DNA from: Bradyrhizobium sp. WSM1417
GTDB taxonomy: Bacteria > Pseudomonadota > Alphaproteobacteria > Rhizobiales > Xanthobacteraceae
DNA: 64,000 nucleotides
NCBI RefSeq assembly: GCF_000515415.1
Contig: NZ_KI911783.1
Location: 7,427,831-7,491,830, forward strand
Reading direction: 5' to 3'
Shown here: one piece after another, positions 1 through 8,474 of the stretch
Numbering within the stretch: the stretch's first letter is position 1
How the letters are laid out: each line of letters opens with the position of its first letter
Made by a program: the position numbers and the translations under genes
Notes under the pieces: model-generated
What the model was told of the DNA's origin: nothing
What the model saw: only the letters and a program-made list of their open reading frames with translations
Database searches by the model: none

Positions 1-54
1 TTGCTTCTGCTGAAGGGACGCGACCTCGCCGCGATCTATCCGCGCTGCCGGTGA
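1..54 (+). CDS. 3' end of an unidentified gene entering from the left
   Basis: The first forward frame is open from the window edge to a TGA at 52-54 and would encode a C-terminal tail ending in AAIYPRCR. Nearly all codons end in G or C, as in the neighbouring real genes. The third frame is also open, to position 112, so the choice of frame is a judgement. Only 17 codons are visible and no family can be named. Confidence 0.3.
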   Translation: MLLLKGRDLAAIYPRCR

Positions 55-109
55 TGATCAGGCGGACGCAAGCGCCCGCCAATTCCGCCCGTCACACGCT
101 TCCTGAGGT

Positions 110-202
110 CTAATAGAAACTCTGGATCAGCTCGGTCAATTCCATGCTCGCGCAGATGAGCATACCCCAAAGTGCAAAGTTGATCTGCAGCGCCGCCGCC
201 AT
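110..202 (-). CDS. possible 30-residue small membrane-type protein
   Basis: A 30-codon frame has an ATG at 200-202 preceded by a purine-rich GGAAGGGGAG Shine-Dalgarno sequence about 5 bases upstream. The peptide starts MAAALQINFALWGML and ends ELIQSFY: a hydrophobic first half, then a short acidic amphipathic tail. That profile suits a small membrane-associated protein. No family is recognised. Support comes from the strong ribosome site; the frame is too short for codon statistics. Confidence 0.35.
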   Translation of the reverse strand: MAAALQINFALWGMLICASMELTELIQSFY

Positions 203-488
203 CGGTCGCTCCCCTTCCAAGTCCGCCCGCCCCAGCTTTTAAAATTTTATGACGAAATAAATAACGATTCTGTCCCGGAGTTCACAGCCTAATATTGCGC
301 CAGTTGTTGTGCGATGCGGTCCGCATGATTTCACGAAGCGGCCTCACTGCTTTCGCAATGTGGTGCGACAGCAAAATCCATATTCGGCCGTGTCGGCCAG
401 GCGTTTCCCTTAGGTTCCATTTGAGCGATGCGTCGCAAGCTTCGGCATGCGGACTTGGCGCGTCGCATACAACACCCAAGGGTCCGGC

Positions 489-842
489 ATGATGCGACAC
501 GGCTTTGTCTTGCTCACTTTTTGCGCAACGCTCATGGGATGCGTGGTTGCGCCTGCGCAGGAACGCCGTCCGATCGCATGGGACGGCCTCGGTCAGGATC
601 CGAACCGTCCCTCCGGCGTGAAGCGTCGTGCGGCGACCCAAGCTCCTGGGGCGAGTGATCCGAATCAGGAGCGGGAAAGAGTCCTCGGCACCTTGCACCC
701 GTATTCCGCGGCGTGGTGGGCAATCCATGACGAAATCGAAGCGGAGAATGACAGGCAGCTCGGGACAAAGCTCGTGATCTGTCCGCGCTGCGTTCCCTCC
801 TCCCAACCACCGAGCAATGACGTGACCGGATCGATCCGCTGA
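489..842 (+). CDS. small predicted lipoprotein of unknown function
   Basis: About 117 residues. The upstream in-frame ATG at 447 gives a non-signal leader, so I place the start at the ATG ATGCGA pair at 489/492: the product then begins MMRHGFVLLTFCATLMGC, a lipoprotein signal with lipobox LMGC and Cys at about residue 18. The mature part is short, polar and proline-rich, with a WDGLGQDP stretch and a CPRC pair near the C-terminus. It probably sits in the outer or inner membrane facing the periplasm. The antisense 197-codon frame over the same bases has no such signals and is treated as a shadow. Confidence 0.6.
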   Translation: MMRHGFVLLTFCATLMGCVVAPAQERRPIAWDGLGQDPNRPSGVKRRAATQAPGASDPNQERERVLGTLHPYSAAWWAIHDEIEAENDRQLGTKLVICPRCVPSSQPPSNDVTGSIR

Positions 843-949
843 GAGCGGCACGCGGTCGATCGGCACATGACGCAACGTCTCATGCGCGCCCCTCTCCGCA
901 TCGTCGGGGAGAGGGGATCGCCGCCTGGCGCGTCAAACGATCGCGCTCG

Positions 950-1363
950 TCACATTCCCTCGGCCGGGCAGTTCACCATCCAGGGAATGCCGAACTTGTC
1001 GACGCACATGCCGAAACCCTTGGCCCAGAACGTCTTGCTGAAGGGCATGGTAACGCTGCCGCCGTCGGCCAGCGCATTGAACTTGCGCTCGCCGTCCGCG
1101 GGGTCCGCGACCGTGAGCGAGATGGAAAAGCCCTGCGGCTTGTGAAAATGCTCGCCTGGTGCGTCGGAAGCCATCAACACGCTTCCGTCAGGCAGCGACA
1201 TCCGCGCATGCATGATGATCTTCTCGCGGCCAGGCGTGGCGGGCACTTCCGGCGGCGCATCCGAGGTGCGCATCATCGCATCAATCTTGCCGCCCAAGAC
1301 CCTGGCGTAATAATTGAACGCCGCTTCGCAGGTGTCCTGATAGAACAGATAGGGATTGAGCAT
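950..1363 (-). CDS. VOC superfamily protein, PhnB-like
   Basis: 137 residues, full length for the PhnB-like branch of the vicinal oxygen chelate fold (glyoxalase/bleomycin-resistance superfamily). It starts MLNPYLFYQDTCEAAFNYY, the classic opening of the family, and ends with a KFGIPWMVNCP stretch typical of the last beta strand. The fold usually binds a metal or small ligand, but most PhnB-like members have no proven reaction. It is the last gene of a minus-strand group with SRPBCC, ECF42 and DGPF genes, which suggests shared control by that sigma factor (inference). Confidence 0.85.
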   Translation of the reverse strand: MLNPYLFYQDTCEAAFNYYARVLGGKIDAMMRTSDAPPEVPATPGREKIIMHARMSLPDGSVLMASDAPGEHFHKPQGFSISLTVADPADGERKFNALADGGSVTMPFSKTFWAKGFGMCVDKFGIPWMVNCPAEGM

Positions 1364-1400
1364 CGTTTCTCTCCGTTTTGCTTTCGTTCGGGGTGAGGCG

Positions 1401-1937
1401 CTACTTCTCGGTAAGCTTCTTCAGGCTGGCCAAGCCCGCCTCGAAATCCTTGCCGATCATGCTGTCCATGTTGATGAACACCTGCATGACCTTGGACAGG
1501 AACGGGGCCGGACCGGACATCGCCCACGTGACCAGTGTGGCATCGCCTTGCGGCACAAAGGTGAACTCGGCGGTGTTGTGGCCTTCGAAAGGCCGCTCGA
1601 AGTCGAGCTTGATCCGGAGTTTTGACGGCGCACTCGCCTCGAGGATCTCCATATGGCCGGCGCCGACATTGTTGTTGCCGTCCCAGGCATAGGTCGCGCC
1701 CTTGCCTGGCGCAGTTCCGCCAAACGTCCGCTTCATCGCAGGATCGCGGTTCTCGTAGGGTGACCAGGCCGTCCAGCGATGGAAATCGGCGACAAAGGGA
1801 TAAACCGCATTGGCCGGCGCTTTGACGGCGAGGCTGCGTTCGACGCGGAATGTGTCGGGCTTCGTCAGGGCGAAGACGAGCACGCCCACGATTCCGACTA
1901 CGAACAGGATGGCGATGACGGCAATGGATTTCAGCAT
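1401..1937 (-). CDS. SRPBCC (START-like) domain protein with N-terminal membrane anchor
   Basis: 178 residues from the ATG at 1937, chosen because it begins MLKSIAVIAILFVVGIVGVL, a clean membrane anchor, with an upstream extension lacking features. After the anchor comes RVERSLAVKAPANAVYPFV, then DFHRWTAWSPYE, hallmarks of the polyketide-cyclase/START-like SRPBCC fold, which holds hydrophobic ligands in a deep cavity. The C-terminal helix is FEAGLASLKKL. Such proteins often sit next to ECF42-DGPF pairs, as here. The ligand is unknown. Confidence 0.85.
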   Translation of the reverse strand: MLKSIAVIAILFVVGIVGVLVFALTKPDTFRVERSLAVKAPANAVYPFVADFHRWTAWSPYENRDPAMKRTFGGTAPGKGATYAWDGNNNVGAGHMEILEASAPSKLRIKLDFERPFEGHNTAEFTFVPQGDATLVTWAMSGPAPFLSKVMQVFINMDSMIGKDFEAGLASLKKLTEK

Positions 1938-2036
1938 GAATGGCTCCCTGGATACGGTCCTAGGACGAAGGGAGAGGGTCGGGTCCGACAAGCCGAAGCA
2001 GAAATTTTGCTGCGCCCGAAGCAGATCGTCCCTACG

Positions 2037-3347
2037 TCACCTTGGCGCCTTGACCTTGGCGTCTTGCCTGGCGCCGCCATTGGCGCCCTTGGGCTGGCTG
2101 TCTCGGATCAGGCGATCGAGATGCACGCGGATGTGAGCCGCCTCTGCGGACGTGTTGGCGAGGGCGATGGCACGGTCGAAGGCGACGCGGGCTTCGTCAT
2201 TGCGGCCGAGCTGCATCAGGAAAGCGCCGCGCACGCCGTAGAAGTGGAAGTAGTTGGCAAGCTTTGGCGCCAGCGGCTCGATCAGGTCGAGCGCGGCTTG
2301 CGGTCCGCGCACCTTGGAAACCGCGACTGCGCGGTTGAGCGTCACCACCGGCGAGGGCTGCACCACCTCCAGCGCACCATAGAGCAGGTCGATCTGCGCC
2401 CAGTCGGTCTCCTCAGGCGTCGACGCGCGGGCATGCAGCGCGGCGATCGCGGCCTGGATCTGGTAGGGTCCGCTACGGCGATGGCGTATCGCCTTGTCGA
2501 TCAGCGCGAGGCCTTCCGCGATCATGGTGCCGTTCCACAGCGAGCGATCCTGGTCGTCCAGCAGGATCAGCGAGCCATCCGCGGCAAAGCGCGAGGCGCT
2601 GCGCGCATGCTGCAACAAGATGAGCGCCGTGAGCCCCATGATCTCCGGCTCGCTCTGGAACAGCCGCAACAGCAGCCGCGCCAGCCGGATCGCTTCCTCG
2701 CATAGCGGCTTTCTGATTGCGGCGGTGTCGCCGCTCGCAGAGTAACCCTCGTTGAAGATCAAATAGATCATCGCGGCGACTACGGCGAGCCGCTCCGAGC
2801 GCTCGATCGCGCCAGGCGTTTCGAACGGCGTCCCGGCCTCGGCGACCTTGGCCTTGGCGCGCGTGATGCGCTGCTCCATCGCCGCATCCGACACCAGGAA
2901 GGCACGCGCGATCTGCTTCACGGTCAGTCCGCAGACGATACGGAGCGCCAGCGCGATCTGCTGCGTCGCCGGCAGGCCTGGATGGCAGCAGATGAACATC
3001 AACCGCAAAATGTCGTCGCGGTAGTGCGAGCCGTCGAGCCGCTCGGCGATTGCACCCTCGGCGTCGTCGAGATCGGAGATCGCCTGGTCGTCCTCGGGCA
3101 GCGGCTGCTGCTTGCGGGTGCGGCGCACCTCGTCTATCGCGACGTTGCGGCCGACCATGATCAGCCAGGCCGCGGGATCGCGCGGCGGCCCGTTCTGCGG
3201 CCACGTCTTCAGCGCGCGCAGGCAGGCGTTCTGAAAAGCTTCCTCGGCGGTATCGAGATCGCGGAAATAGCGCAGCAGCGCGCCGACCGCCTGGGGGCGC
3301 GCCGAGGTCAGCGCGGTCTCGATCCAGGCGGTATCGGCCTCGCTCAT
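2037..3347 (-). CDS. ECF sigma factor of the ECF42 group
   Basis: 436 residues, about twice an ordinary ECF sigma factor. Residues about 15-85 form sigma region 2 (AEEAFQNACLRALKTW, AAWLIMVGRNVAIDEVRR). Residues about 110-180 form region 4 with the helix-turn-helix LTVKQIARAFLVSDAAMEQR. The remaining 230 residues are a helical TPR-like extension ending with repeated ALD/AFDRAIAL motifs. That layout is ECF42, a group that lacks an anti-sigma factor and is paired with DGPF proteins. The start codon overlaps the stop of the DGPF gene (ATGA), so the two are translationally coupled. It likely directs RNA polymerase to this cluster and others. Confidence 0.9.
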   Translation of the reverse strand: MSEADTAWIETALTSARPQAVGALLRYFRDLDTAEEAFQNACLRALKTWPQNGPPRDPAAWLIMVGRNVAIDEVRRTRKQQPLPEDDQAISDLDDAEGAIAERLDGSHYRDDILRLMFICCHPGLPATQQIALALRIVCGLTVKQIARAFLVSDAAMEQRITRAKAKVAEAGTPFETPGAIERSERLAVVAAMIYLIFNEGYSASGDTAAIRKPLCEEAIRLARLLLRLFQSEPEIMGLTALILLQHARSASRFAADGSLILLDDQDRSLWNGTMIAEGLALIDKAIRHRRSGPYQIQAAIAALHARASTPEETDWAQIDLLYGALEVVQPSPVVTLNRAVAVSKVRGPQAALDLIEPLAPKLANYFHFYGVRGAFLMQLGRNDEARVAFDRAIALANTSAEAAHIRVHLDRLIRDSQPKGANGGARQDAKVKAPR

Positions 3348-3712
3348 TTCAGATTCCCTCCGGGCCTGAACACGCCCACGGGCCGCACCTCATAGGCGCC
3401 GCCGGGATTGGCCGATCCGAGGTCGCGCGCAACGTCGAGCGCCTCGTCGAGATTCTTGCAATCGACGATATAGAAGCCGAGCAACTGCTCCTTGGTCTCC
3501 GCGTAGGGACCGTCGAGCACCAGCGGCGGGTCCTCCTTGCGCAGCGTCGCTGCCGCAGTGGTCGGCAGCAGCCGCGCCACGGGGCCGAGCCTGCCCTGCT
3601 TCGCGAGACCTTCCTGCACCACGGCGAGCTTCTTCATCACGGCCTCGTCCTGGTCCTTGCTCCAGGAGCCGACGAAGTCCTCGTCATGATAGCAAAGGAT
3701 CGCATAAAGCAT
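3344..3712 (-). CDS. YCII/DGPF-domain protein, ECF42 partner
   Basis: 122 residues from the ATG at 3712 (MLYAILCYHDEDFVGSW). The upstream in-frame extension overlaps the divergent promoter region and does not resemble the family. The name-giving motif is present as LVLDGPYAETKEQ near residue 75. YCII-like domains are ferredoxin-like folds. DGPF proteins are the invariant genetic partners of ECF42 sigma factors and are thought to influence their activity, but the mechanism is not settled. It is the first gene of the minus-strand cluster and overlaps the sigma gene by 4 bases. Confidence 0.9.
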   Translation of the reverse strand: MLYAILCYHDEDFVGSWSKDQDEAVMKKLAVVQEGLAKQGRLGPVARLLPTTAAATLRKEDPPLVLDGPYAETKEQLLGFYIVDCKNLDEALDVARDLGSANPGGAYEVRPVGVFRPGGNLK

Positions 3713-3856
3713 GGGCAGTACCTTCTCTGAGCGCTTGTTTTGAAGACGATCCAGTATGCCTTGCCCCGACATGGCTGCGGAAAAAAATTGCAAGAAAAAT
3801 CCGGCAGATCGTGCCAAGGAGAGCCTTCAAAAGCGGAACTTAAAGAGGCACTTCGA

Positions 3857-4822
3857 ATGACCATGGGCACGCTGGCCGTCCTGATCAACAGCACGCAGCA
3901 GAACTGGCTGCCGGAGCGCTGGAAGGCCCGGTTCGACGCGGTCAGCGGCGGTCGCCCCGTGGTGCTGCTGCCCGATGCCGGGCTCGATCCGGCCGAGGTG
4001 CACTATGCCGCGGTGTGGAAGCCGGTGCCGGGCGACCTCGGCTCGTTCCCCAATCTGCGTGCGATCTTCAATCTGGGCGCCGGCGTCGATGCGCTGATGG
4101 CGGACAAGAGCCTGCCCGACGTGCCGCTGGTGCGCGTCGCCGTGCCTGACCTGACCAACCGCATGACCGAATACGTCGTGCTGCATGTGCTGATGCACCA
4201 CCGCCAGGAGCTTTATCTGCGCCAGTCGCAGCGCGAAAAGCGCTGGGAGCCGACATATCAATGGCCGGCGAGCGCCGTCACGGTCGGTGTCATGGGGGTG
4301 GGCACGCTCGGCACTGACGCGGCCGATGTGCTGCGGCGGCTTGGTTTCCGCGTCGCCGGCTGGAGCCGCAGCGCGCGTACCATCGCAGGCGTCGAATGCT
4401 TCCATGGCGCCGGCCAGATCGACGCATTCCTGCGCACGACCGATATTCTCGTCAGCCTGTTGCCGCTGACGCCTGAGACACACGGCATCCTCAATCGCGA
4501 CGTCTTCACCAAGCTCAACCGCAAAAGCCCGCTCGGTGCGCCCGTGCTGATCAATGCCGGCCGCGGCGGCCTCCAGAACGAAGCCGACATCCTTTCTTGC
4601 CTCGACGACGGCACGCTGGGCGCCGCCTCGCTCGACGTCTTCGTGCAGGAACCGCAGCCGGCGGACAGCCGGTTCTGGACCCATCCCAAGGTGTTGCTGA
4701 CGCCGCACAACGCCGCCGATACCGACGCCGATGCGATCTCGACCTACGTCGCCGAGCAGATCGCGCGGTTCGAAGCGGGTGGTGTGCTGGAGAACGTGGT
4801 GGATCGGACGCGGGGGTATTGA
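3857..4822 (+). CDS. D-2-hydroxyacid dehydrogenase, glyoxylate/hydroxypyruvate reductase A type
   Basis: 321 residues. The start is taken at ATG 3857 ([12 protein letters not shown]), with AGAGG about 8 bases upstream; ATG 3863 is the alternative. The central NAD(P)-binding motif is [20 protein letters not shown]. Catalytic signatures of the D-2-hydroxyacid dehydrogenase family follow: Arg in [14 protein letters not shown], Glu in VFVQEPQP and His in LLTPHNAAD. The length and the short N-terminal lobe fit the GhrA group, cytoplasmic enzymes that reduce glyoxylate or hydroxypyruvate with NADPH. It diverges from the DGPF-sigma cluster. Confidence 0.85.
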   Translation: MTMGTLAVLINSTQQNWLPERWKARFDAVSGGRPVVLLPDAGLDPAEVHYAAVWKPVPGDLGSFPNLRAIFNLGAGVDALMADKSLPDVPLVRVAVPDLTNRMTEYVVLHVLMHHRQELYLRQSQREKRWEPTYQWPASAVTVGVMGVGTLGTDAADVLRRLGFRVAGWSRSARTIAGVECFHGAGQIDAFLRTTDILVSLLPLTPETHGILNRDVFTKLNRKSPLGAPVLINAGRGGLQNEADILSCLDDGTLGAASLDVFVQEPQPADSRFWTHPKVLLTPHNAADTDADAISTYVAEQIARFEAGGVLENVVDRTRGY

Positions 4823-4905
4823 GACCTCACGTGCCGCCCGGGCCCGTAAAATCACGGATCGCCGGGCGGTATCCCGTTCATCCTCTCTTAGCGAGAAGTT
4901 GATAG

Positions 4906-4922
4906 GCGTTGTTAATCAACGC
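4906..4922. promoter_or_regulatory. 17-bp palindrome just upstream of the chemoreceptor gene
   Basis: GCGTTG and CAACGC flank a 5-base AT loop and end 18 bases before the chemoreceptor ATG. Its place between the likely promoter and start suggests an operator or a leader hairpin. No regulator is known to me for it, so the role is inferred from position only. Confidence 0.3.
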
Positions 4923-4940
4923 TCAACGAACGAGTCGGAC

Positions 4941-6908
4941 ATGCGCTTCACGCTCGGCCTCAGGATGCGGATCACGGTTGCGCTGGCGGTGACGGCGGCG
5001 GCGACCGCCCTGTTTGCCGTGCTCGGGGCGATGTGGATCATTTCCGGCATCATCGACCGGGCCGACCAGCGCGAGCTTCGCAGTCATTACGACGCGCTCC
5101 AGTCGCGAATTGCCGAGGAGTCCCAGCGTGCCGCCGCCATGAGCGCCGTCGTGGCCGCGATGCCGGCGACACAGGACGCGATGGCCAAGCAGGATCGCAA
5201 TACCCTGGTCAGCCTGTTCGGGCCGGTGTTTGCCGCGACCAAATCGGAGTACGGCGTCGAACAGTTCCAGTTCCACGTGGCGCCCGCGACTTCGTTTTTG
5301 CGCGTACACCAGCCTGCTAAATTTGGCGACGACCTCTCGGGCTTCCGCAAAACCGTGATCATGGCCAACCAGGAGCACAAGGTCGTGGTTGGCCTCGAGG
5401 GCGGCCTGGCCGGGCTCGGCATTCGCGGCGTCGTGCCAATCGCGCAAGGCGGCAAGCATCTCGGCTCAGTGGAGTTTGGCCTGACCTTCGGCCAGTCCTT
5501 TCTGGACGACTTCAAGAGCAACCGCCATGTCGACATCGCCTTCCATCTCGCGGACGGCGGCGGTTTCAAGCTGTTCGGCGGCACGCTGAAGGGCAAGAGC
5601 TTCTTCGATGCGGCCGATTACGGCCGCGCCGCCGGCGGCGACTTCACGGTACGGCAGGCCAAGCTCGACACCACGCCGGTGGCCGCGCTGCTCGGACCGA
5701 TCAGGGATTTTTCCGGCAAGCCGCTCGGCGCGGTCGAACTCGTGATGGACAATGCCGACTATGTGGCCTCCGCCGACCGTGCCTGGCTGCTGGCATTCGG
5801 CATCGCCGCGCTCGGGCTCGTGCTCGCCGCCATCGTCGGCTATCTCATCGCCCGCAGCATCTCGCGTCCGATCATCTCCATCACGAGCGTGATGCGCGAG
5901 CTGGCCGACGGACACCTCGATGTCGCCGTCCCCGCCAGCAAGGCGAATGACGAGGTCGGCGCGATGGTCAAGGCCGTCGCAGTGTTCCGCGACAACGCCG
6001 TCAACTTCAACCGGCTCCAGACCGAACAGGCCGACACCAAGGCGCAATCCGAAGCGGAGAAACGGCGCGCGTTCGCCGCGCTCGCCGACAATTTCGAAGC
6101 CAGCATCCGCGACGTCGTCACCACGGTCTCCTCTGCCGCGGTCGAGATGGAGAACACGGCGCGCTCGATGTCCGATATTGTCGAGCGGTCGCGGCAGCAG
6201 ACCGGCACGGTGTCGTCGGCCTCCGCGCTCGCCTCCGAGAATGTGCAGACGGTTGCTGCCGCCGCGGAAGAGTTGTCGTCGTCGATGACAGAGATCAGCC
6301 GGCGCCTTGCGCACGCGACCTCGGTGGTCGGCAAAGCTGCCAGCGACGGACGACGGTCGAATGAGCGCGTGCAGAGTCTGGCCGACGCCGCGCAGAAAAT
6401 CGGCGACGTCGTCTCCTTCATCAGCGGCATTGCCGAGCAAACCAATCTGCTGGCCCTCAACGCGACGATCGAGGCGGCGCGCGCGGGGGAAGCCGGCCGC
6501 GGCTTTGCGGTGGTCGCCTCCGAGGTGAAGGCGCTGGCAACCCAGACCGCCAAGGCGACCGAGGAGATCGGCGCGCAGGTGACGGCGGTACAAGGTGAGA
6601 CCACCGGCGCAGTGGACGGTATCCAGTCGATCTGCGCAACGATCCAAGAGGTCGACGAGATCTCTGCCGCGATTGCCGCCGCCGTCGGCCAGCAGGGCAC
6701 CGCGACGCAGGAGATCGCGCAGAACGTCCAGCAGGCAGCCGCCCGCACCAGCGAGGTCTCGCAAAACATCGCGGGCGTCACCGCCGGTATCGCCGCGACG
6801 GGAACAGCGGCCGAGGAAGTCCTGGGCTCGGCGATCGAGCTGTCGAAACAATCGCAGCGGCTGCGCGACGAGGTGGACCGCTTCCTCGCGCATATTCGCG
6901 CGGCGTAG
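4941..6908 (+). CDS. methyl-accepting chemotaxis protein with periplasmic Cache-type sensor
   Basis: 655 residues from ATG 4941; the upstream in-frame extension has no signal sequence. The order is a first membrane helix at about 10-32 ([20 protein letters not shown]), a periplasmic ligand domain of about 260 residues resembling the dCache_3 type, a second helix ([20 protein letters not shown]), a HAMP domain ([19 protein letters not shown]), then the signalling domain. The kinase-control hairpin tip is canonical ([20 protein letters not shown]). There is no C-terminal CheR/CheB pentapeptide. No che genes are nearby, so this is an orphan receptor feeding a remote chemosensory array. The ligand cannot be read from sequence. 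Confidence 0.93.
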   Translation: MRFTLGLRMRITVALAVTAAATALFAVLGAMWIISGIIDRADQRELRSHYDALQSRIAEESQRAAAMSAVVAAMPATQDAMAKQDRNTLVSLFGPVFAATKSEYGVEQFQFHVAPATSFLRVHQPAKFGDDLSGFRKTVIMANQEHKVVVGLEGGLAGLGIRGVVPIAQGGKHLGSVEFGLTFGQSFLDDFKSNRHVDIAFHLADGGGFKLFGGTLKGKSFFDAADYGRAAGGDFTVRQAKLDTTPVAALLGPIRDFSGKPLGAVELVMDNADYVASADRAWLLAFGIAALGLVLAAIVGYLIARSISRPIISITSVMRELADGHLDVAVPASKANDEVGAMVKAVAVFRDNAVNFNRLQTEQADTKAQSEAEKRRAFAALADNFEASIRDVVTTVSSAAVEMENTARSMSDIVERSRQQTGTVSSASALASENVQTVAAAAEELSSSMTEISRRLAHATSVVGKAASDGRRSNERVQSLADAAQKIGDVVSFISGIAEQTNLLALNATIEAARAGEAGRGFAVVASEVKALATQTAKATEEIGAQVTAVQGETTGAVDGIQSICATIQEVDEISAAIAAAVGQQGTATQEIAQNVQQAAARTSEVSQNIAGVTAGIAATGTAAEEVLGSAIELSKQSQRLRDEVDRFLAHIRAA

Positions 6909-6926
6909 CGAGGCTACAAACTCCGT

Positions 6927-6952
6927 GTCGTCCTGGCGAAAGTCAGGACGAC
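6927..6952. terminator. 9-bp hairpin between convergent genes, probable bidirectional terminator or REP-like palindrome
   Basis: GTCGTCCTG and CAGGACGAC pair perfectly around an 8-base loop containing GCGAAAG. It lies between the chemoreceptor and the convergent tetR gene, where a terminator is expected, but there is no long T-run. Palindromes built on GTCCTGGCGAAAG are frequent between Bradyrhizobium genes (recalled, not searched), so it may be a repeat family member. Confidence 0.5.
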
Positions 6953-6983
6953 GTTTGGGAGATGGCTCGCGCCACGCAACCGC

Positions 6984-7628
6984 CTAGCTCTTTCCTCCCA
7001 CCATCACGTCGATCGCCCCCTTCACGATCGCCTCGAGCTCCTTCCGCGACACACGCGCGCGGGAGCGAATGGCAATTGAGTGCACGGTTGCGGATGCGAG
7101 CTGCGCCAGCACGGCGGGATCGGCGCTGTCGGGCAACTCGCCTTTCTCCTTGGCACGGCGGAAGCAACTCGCAAACCCCTTGTCGAGCTCGTTGAGACCA
7201 TCGAGCACCATGGCCCGGATGTCTGGATCGCCGACCGCCTCGGAGGCCGCCGTGACCACGGTGAAGCAGCCGCGCGGGCCGGTCTCGCCGGAGAGATAGA
7301 TGTTCAGCGCGGAGGCGAAGATGCGCTCCAGCCGCTGCCGCACGGGCATCTCCTGACGAAAGATCTCCACCATCGATGCGCGCGCTTCCTCGCGATAGCG
7401 CTGGTAGCTCTTGATGTAGAGCTCGCGCTTGTCGCCGAAGGCGCCATAGAGGCTAGGACGATTCATGCCGGTGGCTTCGCTGAGATCGTCGAGCGAGGTC
7501 GCCGCGAAGCCCTGCGTGCGGAACAAATCGAGCGCCTTGCCAAGCGCGACGTCGGGTTCATAGGCGCGCGGACGGCCGCGGCGTTTAGGCTCACTGGCAG
7601 CAGCTGGCGGCTTCGATTTTTGTACCAT
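6984..7628 (-). CDS. TetR family transcriptional regulator
   Basis: 214 residues from ATG 7628. The first ~25 residues are basic and proline/alanine-rich (KRRGRPRAYEPD), then comes the TetR helix-turn-helix: GFAATSLDDLSEATGMNRPS followed by LYGAFGDKRELY. The rest is a helical ligand domain with GPRGCFTVVTAASEA, as in the AcrR/TetR_C_33-like group. It is divergent from a glutathione S-transferase gene with 117 bases between starts, and the shared region carries an inverted repeat, so local repression of both genes is likely (inference). It is probably released by a toxic electrophile. Confidence 0.9.
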   Translation of the reverse strand: MVQKSKPPAAASEPKRRGRPRAYEPDVALGKALDLFRTQGFAATSLDDLSEATGMNRPSLYGAFGDKRELYIKSYQRYREEARASMVEIFRQEMPVRQRLERIFASALNIYLSGETGPRGCFTVVTAASEAVGDPDIRAMVLDGLNELDKGFASCFRRAKEKGELPDSADPAVLAQLASATVHSIAIRSRARVSRKELEAIVKGAIDVMVGGKS

Positions 7629-7679
7629 TTCGCAATTTAATCCTTGACCGCTCCCATAATATGCAAGACAGTACAAAAA
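7617..7679. promoter_or_regulatory. 9-bp inverted repeat flanking the tetR start and promoter, candidate TetR operator
   Basis: TTTTTGTAC at 7617-7625 and GTACAAAAA at 7671-7679 are perfect inverted copies 45 bases apart. The right copy lies inside the putative tetR promoter and the left one covers the tetR start codon. Arrangement between divergent genes fits autoregulation by looping or two half-sites, but TetR sites are normally more compact. Confidence 0.35.
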
Positions 7680-7683
7680 TCAA
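7656..7683 (-). promoter_or_regulatory. putative sigma70-type promoter of tetR
   Basis: On the minus strand TTGATT (7678-7683) and TATTAT (7656-7661) are separated by 16 bases, a good match to a housekeeping -35/-10 pair in an otherwise GC-rich region. Transcription would start about 20 bases upstream of the tetR ATG. Confidence 0.45.
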
Positions 7684-7745
7684 TCTGGCCAGGTTGAGCG
7701 ACACTCCAAAAAGTCACATCGAAGAATTGCCCAAGGAGGCTCAAG

Positions 7746-8390
7746 ATGGATCTTTATTTCTCGCCGCTCGCCTGTTCTATGGCGAGCCGCGTCGCGCTGT
7801 ATGAAGCCGGCGCCGAAGCCAATTATCTCGAAGTCGATCCGCCTACCAAGGCAGTGCTGAGCGACGGCACTGACTTTCGAACCGTGAACCCGATCGGCCT
7901 GGTGCCGACGCTGCGCACCGACGAGGGCGTGGTGCTGACCGAGAACGCCGCGATCCTGCAATATATCGCCGACCGCTTCCCGCAATCGGGCCTCGGCGCC
8001 GCAGCGGGCATCGAGCGCACGCGGCTGCATCAATGGCTCTGCTTCATCGGCACCGAGCTGCACAAGGGCCTGTTCATCCCGGTGCTCGACCGCAAGGCGC
8101 CGCAGGAGACGAAAGCCTATGCGCTGGAGAAGAATCTGTCGCGGCTGGACTATCTCGACAATTACCTGAAGGGGCGCGACTTCCTGCTCGACCATTTCAG
8201 CGTCGCCGACGCCTATCTCGTCACGGTCATCAACTGGACCATGGCGACGCCGCCGATCGAGCTCGCGAAATGGCCGAACGTGAAGGCCTATTACGAACGC
8301 CTGCGTCAACGGCCGTCGGTCGCACGCGCGATCGCGGAAGAGTTCGAGCTGTACAAGGCCGAGCAGGCGCGGAAGAAGGCCGCGGCGTAA
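7746..8390 (+). CDS. glutathione S-transferase family protein
   Basis: 214 residues, typical GST length. An N-terminal thioredoxin-like domain (MDLYFSPLACSMASRVALYE) has the Ser/Cys region used by bacterial beta-class enzymes, with VPTLRTDEGVVLTENAAIL as the glutathione-binding loop and Glu-Asn pair. A helical C-terminal domain with FSVADAYLVTVINW (N-capping box) follows. A strong GGAGG lies 7 bases before the ATG. Divergent from tetR, it probably detoxifies the compound sensed by that regulator. Confidence 0.92.
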   Translation: MDLYFSPLACSMASRVALYEAGAEANYLEVDPPTKAVLSDGTDFRTVNPIGLVPTLRTDEGVVLTENAAILQYIADRFPQSGLGAAAGIERTRLHQWLCFIGTELHKGLFIPVLDRKAPQETKAYALEKNLSRLDYLDNYLKGRDFLLDHFSVADAYLVTVINWTMATPPIELAKWPNVKAYYERLRQRPSVARAIAEEFELYKAEQARKKAAA

Positions 8391-8406
8391 GCGACATTCG
8401 AAACGA

Positions 8407-8439
8407 CCGTCGTTCCGGCCAATGCGGCCGGGACGGCGG
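8407..8439. terminator. 14-bp GC-rich hairpin between convergent genes
   Basis: The arms 8407-8420 and 8426-8439 pair over 14 bases (two G-T pairs on the plus strand) around a 5-base loop AATGC. It sits between the GST gene and the convergent binding-protein gene. It lacks a T-run, so it may be a Bradyrhizobium-type intergenic palindrome acting as an mRNA end. Confidence 0.45.
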
Positions 8440-8474
8440 GTTAAAGCGCGACTGACCGCGCCCGGAACAATTGG

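Noticed and set aside
282..875. 197-codon minus-strand frame over the lipoprotein gene
   Set aside because: No ribosome site, Arg/His/Pro-rich composition and no family features; the plus strand has a clear lipobox.
5466..6893. 475-codon minus-strand frame opposite the chemoreceptor gene
   Set aside because: Composition is typical antisense (RRGDDV-type) and the plus-strand MCP motifs are complete.
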